This document shows, one piece after another, positions 33,471 through 41,791 of a stretch of 64,000 bases of DNA. How positions within the stretch are numbered: position 1 is the first letter of the stretch; every line of letters starts with the position of its first letter. Origin of the DNA: Chitinophagaceae bacterium (GTDB taxonomy: Bacteria; Bacteroidota; Bacteroidia; Chitinophagales; Chitinophagaceae); NCBI GenBank assembly GCA_019638595.1, contig JAHBTJ010000002.1:124001-188000 (forward strand), written 5' to 3'. The notes under the pieces are model-generated. The model had not been told where the DNA came from and did no database searches. It saw only the letters and a program-made list of their open reading frames with translations. The position numbers and the translations under genes were made by a program.

Positions 33471-35354
33471 ATGATGGATTTGAGAGATAAGATTCAGTTA
33501 CTGCCGGACAATATAGCCAACCAGATAGCCGCGGGGGAAGTGATACAACGACCTGCGAGCGCTGTGAAGGAGCTGCTTGAGAACGCGGTGGATGCCGGCG
33601 CTACGGAAATAAAGCTGGTAGTGGCAGACGCGGGTAAATCGCTGATACAGGTAATTGACAATGGAAGTGGTATGAGTGAAACAGATGCGCGGATGGCTTT
33701 TGAGCGGCACGCTACTTCAAAAATCAATAATATTGACGATCTGTTCAGGATACGCACGATGGGGTTCCGGGGTGAAGCGCTTGCTTCTATAGCGGCGGTT
33801 GCCCAGGTGGAGCTGAAAACGCGCCGTGAAACAGAAGAAGCAGGAACCTATATTGAAATTGAGAACAGCATTGTAAAAAAGCAGGAGCCGGTAGCGTTCC
33901 AGGTGGGTACCAGCATTGCCATGAAAAATGTTTTTTTTAATGTGCCCGCCCGCCGCAATTTTTTAAAAAGCAATGCCGTTGAAATGCGGCATATCGCCGA
34001 TGAGTTTATAAGAGTGGCGATGGCTTTCCCTGAAATATTTTTTTCGCTTACAGCCAATGGACAGGAAGTGTTTCATTTGGAAAAAGGAACGCTGAAGCAG
34101 CGCATTGTACACCTGCTGGGCAATCACTATACATCGAAGCTGGTAACGGTACAGGAAAAAACCGATTACCTGAATATATACGGGTTTGCCGGCAAGCCTG
34201 ATACGGCCAAAAAAACAAGGGGTGATCAATACTTTTTTGTGAACAACCGTTTTATTCGCAGCGCCTACCTGAACCATGCGGTAATGAGCGCTTACCAGGA
34301 AATGATCCCCGGCGACAGTTTCCCGATGTATGTGCTGTTCATAGACCTTGATCCCGCGCAAATTGATATCAACGTGCATCCTACCAAGCAGGAAATAAAG
34401 TTTGAGGATGAAAAAATTATTTACGCTTTTGTACAGGCGGCCGTAAAGCATGCGTTGGCGCAATTCAGCATTACCCCTACCTTAAATTTCGACCTGGATC
34501 CTTCTATACAGAAGCTGGACGCGGTAGCCAATCCATTTACAGACGAAAAAAAGGAAAATACTTCCGCCTCCGATTTGTATAATACGTTCACTCAAAAAAA
34601 CCAGGCGCATTTTATTGAAAGTAAAAGCGAATTAAAGCACTGGAAGGATTTTTACCCGCAGCCCAAAGACCAGCCGTTCAAAAGCCTGTTATCTGCGCAC
34701 CAGGAAGATGTTCCCGGCAGGCTTGAATATGAAGCCGCTGCGTCCGGCATTACACGCCCGGCGGAAACGAAGCTTCAATTGCTGGAAGACGCTCCGTTAC
34801 TGCAGTTGCTGCATACCTATATAGTTGCGCCTGTCAATAACGGCTTTATACTCATTCATCAGCAGTCTGCCCACGAAAGGATCTTATATGAAAGGTATAT
34901 AGCTGCCGCCAAAGGAAAGCCCATCGCGTCGCAGAGAAGCCTTTTCCCGCTTACCATCCCGCTTTCCGCTCCGGATGTAGTTTTGATGCAGGAACTGCTG
35001 CCCGACCTGAAACAACTGGGATACGAGATAGAGCTTTTTGGTAAGGATACATTTGCCATACAGGGAACACCCGCTGATGTTGATAGCGGAAATGAAAAGA
35101 CAGCTATAGAACAAATGCTGGAGCAGTTCAAACATTTCAACAGCGATGTGAAGTTTTCGCGGCGTGAAAAGCTGGTGCGTAGTCTTGCCTGGCAGCATGC
35201 TATAAAACCCGGAAGATCGCTTACTCAAAAAGAAATGAAAACACTGGCGGACGACCTGTTCGCCTGTAGCCAGCATAATATCACCCCGTCGGGCAATCCT
35301 ACTTATATTTCTTTTAAAACAGACTATTTGGAGAAGATGTTCGGAAAAGGATAG
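33471..35354 (+). CDS. mutL: DNA mismatch repair protein MutL
   Basis: About 627 residues from the ATG at 33471 (or 33474); the frame extends to 33387 but that part is repeat sequence. The N-terminal GHKL ATPase domain is typical: IANQIAAGEVIQRPASAVKE, IDNGSGM, HATSKI, MGFRGEALASI and the later NVHPTKQEIKF. MutL couples mismatch recognition by MutS to strand removal. The C-terminal dimerisation domain is present, but the endonuclease metal site is not canonical: at residues 463-474 the usual DQHA start reads HQQS (then AHERILYE), the ACR-like segment lacks its Cys (LAWQHAIKPG), and the CPHGRP motif reads TPSGNP. This suggests no nicking activity. It is flanked by repeats and stands alone. Confidence 0.97.
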   Translation: MMDLRDKIQLLPDNIANQIAAGEVIQRPASAVKELLENAVDAGATEIKLVVADAGKSLIQVIDNGSGMSETDARMAFERHATSKINNIDDLFRIRTMGFRGEALASIAAVAQVELKTRRETEEAGTYIEIENSIVKKQEPVAFQVGTSIAMKNVFFNVPARRNFLKSNAVEMRHIADEFIRVAMAFPEIFFSLTANGQEVFHLEKGTLKQRIVHLLGNHYTSKLVTVQEKTDYLNIYGFAGKPDTAKKTRGDQYFFVNNRFIRSAYLNHAVMSAYQEMIPGDSFPMYVLFIDLDPAQIDINVHPTKQEIKFEDEKIIYAFVQAAVKHALAQFSITPTLNFDLDPSIQKLDAVANPFTDEKKENTSASDLYNTFTQKNQAHFIESKSELKHWKDFYPQPKDQPFKSLLSAHQEDVPGRLEYEAAASGITRPAETKLQLLEDAPLLQLLHTYIVAPVNNGFILIHQQSAHERILYERYIAAAKGKPIASQRSLFPLTIPLSAPDVVLMQELLPDLKQLGYEIELFGKDTFAIQGTPADVDSGNEKTAIEQMLEQFKHFNSDVKFSRREKLVRSLAWQHAIKPGRSLTQKEMKTLADDLFACSQHNITPSGNPTYISFKTDYLEKMFGKG

Positions 35355-35555
35355 AGAGTTAGTGGTTACAGGTTATTGGGAGAATTTGAGATTTGAGATT
35401 TGAAATTCGGGGTTTGAGGATTAGGAGTTTCGGGTTTGTGGTTTATTGTTTATAGTTTCAAGTTTTTTGTGTGTGTAGGTTTCCCACACTATAAACCAAA
35501 AACTCTAAACTATAAATTGCTGATAGCTCAAGGCTCATAGCCCACAGCCGATCTC
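35355..35555 (-). repeat. Composite degenerate intergenic repeat after the tandem serine hydrolase
   Basis: Read on the minus strand from the stop at 35556, the order is ATCGGCTGTGGGCTATGAGC words, TTTATAGTTTAGAG words, a hairpin (arms 35434-35456 and 35488-35510 around a loop with TTTCCCACA at 35480-35488), then CCACAAACCCGAAACTCC and AATCTCAAATCTC words. It fills the space to the convergent mutL stop. Same module order as 18127-18325. Confidence 0.6.
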
Positions 35556-38003
35556 TCACAACCCCGCCACATGCTCATATATCATCCTGCTGACCTCTGC
35601 CAGTGCCGTGGCGGATTTTTCATCATCTTCTATTCCACGGGAAAGTAAAACGATCACATATTTCCTTCCATCAGGTAAAAATACAATGCCGGAATCGTGA
35701 CGTACGCCTTTAAAAGCGCCTGTTTTATTGGCTACTCTTACATCTGCAGGAAGTTTGCCGCCTATTACCCGCTTGAATTGCTGATGCATTAAAATATCCA
35801 GCATATCGGCTGTTGATTTTTTATCGGCAGCAGTGCCGTTAGCTATACTTTCCATTACCAGCATCAGGTCATGTGCCGTGGTAATATTATTCATTCCCAG
35901 GTCAAAAGCTTTATTGTCTTCCACACCACGGAGTACCTGCATTTTTGTTATGCCGAGGTCCCGCATGGTTGCTGTTACATTTTTTGCACCAACCAGCTCA
36001 ATAATATTATTGGTAGCAAGATTGCTGCTTACGGTTATCATCCTGAAAACAATTTCCCTTATCGGCAGCTTACTGCCAACATGCAGATACAGGTCATGCT
36101 CGCTGTCGTCTGTTGAATCAAGGGCATACGGGCTGCCATCGGCAATACTTGAAAAGGTGTTTTTAACCAACATAGAATCGGTTACGGAAAATTTGCCCTG
36201 CGCGGCCTGCTTATATACTTCAATCATTACCGGCGTTTTCATGGTACTGGCCGCATGAAAAATTTCTTCTCCGTTCCAGAAAAATGTTTCTGATGTATTC
36301 AGGTTTTTAAATGCTACGCCAAATGCTGCTTCAGGATATTGAGAAAAAACACCGGCAATTTTTTTCCGCAGGCTGCCTGTGTCGTTGATTGATTTGTGAG
36401 AATGTGGAGCTGTGGGAATGGATTTTGAGAGAGGAATTAAACGCAATGCCGAAAAATCAAGATCAGAATCCGGATCAATGATCTTCAGTTTTACCTGGTC
36501 AATGCTTAGATCAGGATTCAGGGCATAGCTCAGGTAAGCATCTGCTTTAAAATCCCTGTTGCGAAACCGGGCAATAAATACATCATGATGAAAATGCTCA
36601 ATATCGGCGATCAGCTGCGGGCTGAAATCAAATTGTAAGATCATTTTACCGGCATTGGCTGAAATGGTAAAATCACCGCACAGCTCATCCCTGAATGTAC
36701 CGGTATATTTTTGTACCGGTAGCGACGGGCAGCCCGCTGAGTCACGCTGTACCATTTCCTTTCTCTGCGCTGCAGCAAGCTGTACCAGCGAAGAGTCTAA
36801 AACCTGTTTATACCCTGCTACCCAGTTAAAGGGATTATTGTTCATATAATGATCCAGTATATGGTAGATAACAGACCAGTAAGCGCCGGTTGACTCCTGG
36901 TTGGTTAATACACATATACCAAGGTTGAGTCGGGGTATTATGGCCACCTGCGACACAAATCCGTCAAGCTTCCCGCCATGGATCACCATTTTATATTTAC
37001 CGTAGTTTAATGCCCGGAATCCAAGCGCATAACCATAAAAGTCAGCCTGTGCCGGCTTAATACCTTCGGCAGCTTTGTTAACAGGCATGGGACGTACGAT
37101 CTTCCATAGCTCATTGGTTGTTGAGGGACTGAATAAAGCCCGCTTATCTATAGTTCGGCCGGAATCGAGTTGCGTTATCAGCCATTTGGCCATATCATTT
37201 GCATTGGAGAGTATGCCGCCTGCGGGGTTGCCTGCATCGCCCATTGCCTGGTCGTATGCGGCCGGAATTTCTTTTACTTTTCCATTCAGGCGAAAATGCC
37301 CGGCAGATATATTGGGCTGGTTTTTGAAAGTGGAAATTCTGGATACACTACCGGACATGCCTGTCTTATTAAATATTCTTACTTTGATAAAGTCTTCCCA
37401 TTCCATACCCGAAACCGCATGTATCACCTCGCCTGCTACGAGGTAAAAAATATTATCGTACGCATATACGCTTCTGAAGCTATTTACAAAAGGTATATAC
37501 CGTATCCTCCGGATAATTTCCTGCCGCGAATAGCTGGAGGGAGGAAACAGCATCAGGTCGCCTGCATAGGCAGGAATGCCACTGTGGTGCACCAGCAAGT
37601 CGCGAACAGTAATATTTGCGGTAATGTATATGTCGGATGTTTTAAACCAGGGCAGATAATTCACTACGGGATCATCCCATTTCAGCTTTCCTTCTTCCAC
37701 CAGCATTGCTAAAGCGGTAGCCGTAAAAGCCTTTGAATTGGATGCGATGGCGAATAAGGTGTTAGCATCTACCGGCTCCGGGGCGCCCCATTTTTTTACA
37801 CCATAACCTTTTGCCAGTAAAGTTTTACCGTCTTTTACGATCGCTACGCTCATACCCGGCACTTCAAAGGTTTGCAGCACTTTGGCTATATAAGCATCCA
37901 ACCCCGGGGGCAATAATGAACTTCGTTTATCCTGTGCTGTTATGAACTGTGCACAAAACAGGAACAGGCAAAGCGATGCTGTTAGAGTATATAATTTCAT
38001 CAT
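35556..38003 (-). CDS. Secreted tandem serine hydrolase: class C-like domain fused to a class A beta-lactamase-like domain
   Basis: An 815-residue secreted protein with signal peptide (LYTLTASLCLFLFCAQFITA). Residues 30-390 form a class C beta-lactamase/D-peptidase-type domain with S88-N-S-K91, a YDN in SVYAYDNIFY and HGGKLDG near the end. Residues about 400-530 resemble the DUF3471-like beta domain often attached to such enzymes. Residues about 555-815 form a second, class A-like serine hydrolase with S586-T-M-K589, SSN in VSSNLATN, an omega-loop-like RGVEDNKAFDLG and K760-T-G. Two independent penicilloyl-serine-type active sites in one chain are unusual. Peptidoglycan or beta-lactam substrates are possible. 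It stands alone; a repeat follows the stop. Confidence 0.9.
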   Translation of the reverse strand: MMKLYTLTASLCLFLFCAQFITAQDKRSSLLPPGLDAYIAKVLQTFEVPGMSVAIVKDGKTLLAKGYGVKKWGAPEPVDANTLFAIASNSKAFTATALAMLVEEGKLKWDDPVVNYLPWFKTSDIYITANITVRDLLVHHSGIPAYAGDLMLFPPSSYSRQEIIRRIRYIPFVNSFRSVYAYDNIFYLVAGEVIHAVSGMEWEDFIKVRIFNKTGMSGSVSRISTFKNQPNISAGHFRLNGKVKEIPAAYDQAMGDAGNPAGGILSNANDMAKWLITQLDSGRTIDKRALFSPSTTNELWKIVRPMPVNKAAEGIKPAQADFYGYALGFRALNYGKYKMVIHGGKLDGFVSQVAIIPRLNLGICVLTNQESTGAYWSVIYHILDHYMNNNPFNWVAGYKQVLDSSLVQLAAAQRKEMVQRDSAGCPSLPVQKYTGTFRDELCGDFTISANAGKMILQFDFSPQLIADIEHFHHDVFIARFRNRDFKADAYLSYALNPDLSIDQVKLKIIDPDSDLDFSALRLIPLSKSIPTAPHSHKSINDTGSLRKKIAGVFSQYPEAAFGVAFKNLNTSETFFWNGEEIFHAASTMKTPVMIEVYKQAAQGKFSVTDSMLVKNTFSSIADGSPYALDSTDDSEHDLYLHVGSKLPIREIVFRMITVSSNLATNNIIELVGAKNVTATMRDLGITKMQVLRGVEDNKAFDLGMNNITTAHDLMLVMESIANGTAADKKSTADMLDILMHQQFKRVIGGKLPADVRVANKTGAFKGVRHDSGIVFLPDGRKYVIVLLSRGIEDDEKSATALAEVSRMIYEHVAGL

Positions 38004-38117
38004 GGTTAAAAAATAGGTTGTTTGTGTACTTTGCCCTATAGAAGCATAGGAAATATGGTTTTTTAATCTAACGATGTCTTCCTGTATGCCTATGCTCCTG
38101 TGAGATGAGTTATCCCG

Positions 38118-40232
38118 TTATTTCTTTTCTCCCAATTTCCGTATCAGGAACTCTGCAACTGCCTCATCTACCTGTAGCTGGTTGGAAAATTTCATCCAGT
38201 GGTGTGTTTCATCAGGGATCACCAGCGTTTCAAAACCTGTAAACTTTTTTTCCTCAAATCTACGCACCAGGTCAATGCTTTGCTTAAAAGGAACATTCCC
38301 GTCATCATCTCCATGTATTACTAATACAGGGGAAATCCATGAATCCATATAAGCCACAGGCGAAGACTGCCAGGTAAGCTCTTTTGCCAGCTCAGCATCA
38401 GGGGCCTGCTCTTCTTTGGTAATTTCAGGAGCAAAAACCATCAGGTTATGTTCCCCATGTATATCTACACCGGCTGCGAATAATTTTGAATCCTTTGCCA
38501 GGGCCATAGCCGTTAAAAAGCCACCATACGACCCACCGTATACACCAATCTTTTCTGCATCAACGGATGATTGGTCAGCAAGCCATTGCCCCGCGGCTTT
38601 CACATCCAGGTATTCCGATGCTCCGTTTGTCCATGCCCCGTCCGGATTTTGAAATTCATAGCCATACCCTATGCCTAACCGGTAGTTTACTGATAATACG
38701 ATAAATCCTTTGCTTGCCAGGTACTGGTTAAGCGCATACGTATTGGCATAGTAATCACCATAATGCCAGCCCAGCAGCATCTGGCGTTGTGGTCCGCCAT
38801 GAATAAATACGATGGCAGGGTTGTTTTTACTTTTTTTATTTGCAGGTTCAAATAGCTGCCCGTATACTGTTTTGCCGTCTGCGGCTTTAAAGGTTACAGG
38901 CTTGGGTATTACAAATTTGGCGGAAGGGTATCCGGCGGGAATAAGCTGTTGCCCTTTTAATAACGGTTTGCCTCCGGTAAATGGGATTGTGGCTGCAACA
39001 GCAGGCCGTTGAGCGGTTGCACTAAGCAGGGCAATCGTTTTGCCGTTGCCGGTAACTACCGGGAAGGTTTCAATGCCATCGCCCGGCGTTAGTATTTCCA
39101 TAGCGGCTTTGTTAACGGGCACCCGGGCAACATGCCTGCGCTCACGATCGTATTTATCAGGCCCGGTGTTCGTGCTGAATACAATCCATTTTTTATCGGG
39201 ACTGAGCTTTATATGCTCTACCATAAAATTACCGGGGGTAAGCAACACCAGGTTGCCACCGGTAGCGGCTATAGAATATAAGTGAGGCCAGCCATCTTCA
39301 TACGATATGAATACGATCCGGTCATCGGCGGCCCAATGCAGGTTATACCTGCCGTTAGTGGCCGGTACTGAACCGCGAAGCGTTTCCGGCGCTTTCCATA
39401 TCCGGGTAGCTTTTCCTGTTATAATATCGGCTGTGTATATTGCCCAGGGCTCATGTTTATTCACAGTTAGGGAGTCGGGCTTTCCACCGGCGGCAGGTCT
39501 TCTTACAAAAACAATATGGTTACCATCAGGAGACCATTTGGGTGATTGATCACGGGCAAAAGAAGGAGCTATCCATTGTACGGGAGAAGAAGAATCCCTG
39601 AATATTCCAATAAACGAATGATCGCCGCGAAAAACAGTGAACAGCAGCTGCTTTCCATCAGGCGACCATTGTAATCCTCCCACACTGCCTTTTGCAGTAA
39701 ATAAATCACGGGCAGGAACAGAACCATCGGTGGCGGCTACACGAACCTGTTTATTTTTTATATACGCTACGGTTTTATTATCCGGCGAAATTGCGGCATC
39801 ATCACCTTCATCCAGCAATATGGCGGCGCCTCCCGTAAAGCCTATGCTGTACAGTTGTATTTTGGGGGCAGTGGCGGAAGATGACGGGTTACGGGGAATC
39901 GTTTCATCATATGCGCCATGATCGCCGCCGCGCGTATATACTATACGGCTTCCATCACGGGTAAAAGTTATACCGCTGATCTCCTGCCCGTCATCAACAG
40001 CATAGTTGGTAAGTTGTCGCAATGTAAAATCCGGGCCCTCAGCTACATAAATATTTCTAAGTCCTTTTTGATTGATGGCAACAGCTATTCTAGAGCCATC
40101 CGGCGATGCCGTAAGCTCTGAAGGAAAAGGATAGGAGAGCGCAGACTCCAGTGTAAATGACTGGGCGAATATTGCCTGACTGCATCCCAAACCCGATACA
40201 CATACAAGGAGCAACATACATTTAAAACGCAT
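38118..40232 (-). CDS. S9 family (prolyl oligopeptidase-type) peptidase
   Basis: From the ATG at 40232 the protein has 704 residues and a signal peptide (MRFKCMLLLVCVSGLGCSQA); the frame reaches 40436 but would overlap the susD gene. The N-terminal half is a seven-bladed propeller of TolB/WD40-like repeats (SPDGSRIAVAI, SPDNKTVAYI, WSPDGKQLLFTV, SPDKKWIVFST). The C-terminal alpha/beta-hydrolase domain has VFIHGGPQRQ, the nucleophile in GVYGGSYGGFLTAM, the Asp in HGDDDGNVPF and the His in ETHHW. Such enzymes cleave short peptides, often after Pro or Ala, outside the cytoplasm. It lies downstream of SusD of locus 2, which suggests peptides as the imported cargo, but a terminator at 40273-40305 lies between. 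Confidence 0.93.
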   Translation of the reverse strand: MRFKCMLLLVCVSGLGCSQAIFAQSFTLESALSYPFPSELTASPDGSRIAVAINQKGLRNIYVAEGPDFTLRQLTNYAVDDGQEISGITFTRDGSRIVYTRGGDHGAYDETIPRNPSSSATAPKIQLYSIGFTGGAAILLDEGDDAAISPDNKTVAYIKNKQVRVAATDGSVPARDLFTAKGSVGGLQWSPDGKQLLFTVFRGDHSFIGIFRDSSSPVQWIAPSFARDQSPKWSPDGNHIVFVRRPAAGGKPDSLTVNKHEPWAIYTADIITGKATRIWKAPETLRGSVPATNGRYNLHWAADDRIVFISYEDGWPHLYSIAATGGNLVLLTPGNFMVEHIKLSPDKKWIVFSTNTGPDKYDRERRHVARVPVNKAAMEILTPGDGIETFPVVTGNGKTIALLSATAQRPAVAATIPFTGGKPLLKGQQLIPAGYPSAKFVIPKPVTFKAADGKTVYGQLFEPANKKSKNNPAIVFIHGGPQRQMLLGWHYGDYYANTYALNQYLASKGFIVLSVNYRLGIGYGYEFQNPDGAWTNGASEYLDVKAAGQWLADQSSVDAEKIGVYGGSYGGFLTAMALAKDSKLFAAGVDIHGEHNLMVFAPEITKEEQAPDAELAKELTWQSSPVAYMDSWISPVLVIHGDDDGNVPFKQSIDLVRRFEEKKFTGFETLVIPDETHHWMKFSNQLQVDEAVAEFLIRKLGEKK

Positions 40233-40272
40233 AATCAAAAGTAGTTTTAGCAACGGCTGTAAAACGTTACGT

Positions 40273-40305
40273 AAAAAAGCAGCCCATTGCAGGGCTGTCT
40301 TTTTT
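40273..40305 (-). terminator. Rho-independent terminator after susD of locus 2
   Basis: GCAGCCC/GGGCTG stem with A6 on one side and T6 on the other and a 6-nt loop (one bulged base). It works in both directions and lies 55 nt after the susD stop at 40360 and 40 nt before the S9 peptidase start. Confidence 0.85.
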
Positions 40306-40359
40306 GCATAACAGGCTAAATTATTAAAAGCATCCTGTGTAAGGAGAATGAGGTGTTGT

Positions 40360-41781
40360 TTACTGATCCCACCAGAGCTTTTCATCCAACCCGGAAATGG
40401 AAGGAACATTGGGGCCATTGCGGCCAGCTTCCACATCCGGGTACGCCAATCGCCTGATGAATGTACTCAACGCTGCATTCAATGGCAGTTGAAAATCTTT
40501 GTACTGATAATCGAAACGGCGAGCATCCACCCATGCTTCAGGATTTAAGATCATTGCAACATATTTTTCTTTAAAGATCAAGGCAAGTGTAATATTATCT
40601 TTCCCTACTCCTACAACAGGGTTTGCCAAATAGTCATTCCTATCGGCAGTTGCAACACCAATCTTGTCCATATTAGCGGTTATGCCTGCGATATAGGCAT
40701 TATAAGCGGTTTCTTTATTACCTTTTCTGAATGCGGCCTCTGCTTCAATAAATTTCATTTCTGAATAAGTAACCAGTTGCACCGGGGCATTAGGCTTGGA
40801 ATAAAAGCCCTGAACCCACAGGTAAGACTCTTCTTTATTTGTGCCTGATCCAATCCTTCCTGCCCCGTTGCGGGTACCCCTGTAATCACCAAATCTTGTG
40901 ATGGTGGCTATCAATGGCAGGCGGGGATCAAATACACCGTAAGTTGTGCCATTCATTGCATTAATGATATTTGTACTCAGCCAGCCATCCAGGTTCAGTT
41001 GCGTATTGTCATATGCCACAGAATACCAGGGGCTTCCATAAGGATCCCCGTCTGTAAACGCCGTTAAAGCTGCATCATCAGCGTTGCCTGCATAGGCATC
41101 ATCAAGTGTAGACAATATATTATCTGCGTTATAGGATGATGTTTTAGAAAGCTGGTTCATAAACCTGGCTTTCAGTGCATTCGCTGTTTTTATCCATGCA
41201 TCAACGTCGCCCCCATGTATTACATCGCTGTTCTCATCTAAATCCAGCGAAGGGTCAGCTTTGTTTAACGCGGTGATACCTTCATCCAGCAACTGCAATG
41301 ATGCGGCGTGTAAAGTTGACTGATTATCAAACGCCGGTGTAAGCAATTCCTGCCCCTTAAATGCTTCGCTGAAGGGAACATCTCCAAATGCCGTAATAAG
41401 CATATTGAGGTGATACGCCATCAATATTTTACCAACGCCAAGATGAAGGGTAGCGCCCTTTTCTTCCGCCAGCTTATTCATTTGAGCGATATTCATCATG
41501 ACGCCATAAAAGTTCGTCCACATAGAAGAAAAATTCACCGGGTTGTAAATATCTATGTCGCTGCCACTTGAGCTTGAAGTTTGGTATTGTACAAGATAGG
41601 AAACATTGTATCCCATCCTGTAAACATCCATTCCACTCCCATAAGTAGCTTTGGTAAGCAACCCGTTAAGCGGGGGATCTGTTACCAGGTTGGGGTTTTC
41701 GAGCTTGTCAAGATATTTTTCGCATGCGGAGAAACTTAATGCTAAAACCGCCAATACTGCTATATTGATTATCTTTTTCAT
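40360..41781 (-). CDS. SusD/RagB-family outer-membrane lipoprotein, locus 2
   Basis: A 473-residue SusD-like lipoprotein with lipobox VLALSFSACEKY (Cys20) after a basic signal. It belongs to the branch of SusD proteins with the start NPNLVTDPPLNGLLTKATYG. SusD-style segments include MAYHLNMLITAFGDVPFSEA, ANALKARFMNQLSK near 200, TYSEMKFIEAEAAFRKGNKE and ALIFKEKYVAMILNPEAWVD near the end. It starts 10 nt after susC and should cover that importer on the cell surface. The next gene is an S9 peptidase, which points to peptides or proteins rather than glycans, as for RagAB; this is inference. Confidence 0.93.
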   Translation of the reverse strand: MKKIINIAVLAVLALSFSACEKYLDKLENPNLVTDPPLNGLLTKATYGSGMDVYRMGYNVSYLVQYQTSSSSGSDIDIYNPVNFSSMWTNFYGVMMNIAQMNKLAEEKGATLHLGVGKILMAYHLNMLITAFGDVPFSEAFKGQELLTPAFDNQSTLHAASLQLLDEGITALNKADPSLDLDENSDVIHGGDVDAWIKTANALKARFMNQLSKTSSYNADNILSTLDDAYAGNADDAALTAFTDGDPYGSPWYSVAYDNTQLNLDGWLSTNIINAMNGTTYGVFDPRLPLIATITRFGDYRGTRNGAGRIGSGTNKEESYLWVQGFYSKPNAPVQLVTYSEMKFIEAEAAFRKGNKETAYNAYIAGITANMDKIGVATADRNDYLANPVVGVGKDNITLALIFKEKYVAMILNPEAWVDARRFDYQYKDFQLPLNAALSTFIRRLAYPDVEAGRNGPNVPSISGLDEKLWWDQ

Positions 41782-41791
41782 TGTTGTGGTT

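Noticed and set aside
12047..35555. Repeats as a CRISPR array
   Set aside because: The words vary, have no constant repeat-spacer length and no cas genes are nearby.
40236..40243. TACTTTTG on the minus strand as promoter of the S9 peptidase
   Set aside because: It ends 3 nt before the ATG at 40232, but lies within 35 nt of the susD terminator and has no -33 box; too uncertain to list as a feature.
40233..40436. N-terminal extension of the S9 peptidase
   Set aside because: It runs through the terminator and into the susD gene; the signal peptide starts at 40232.
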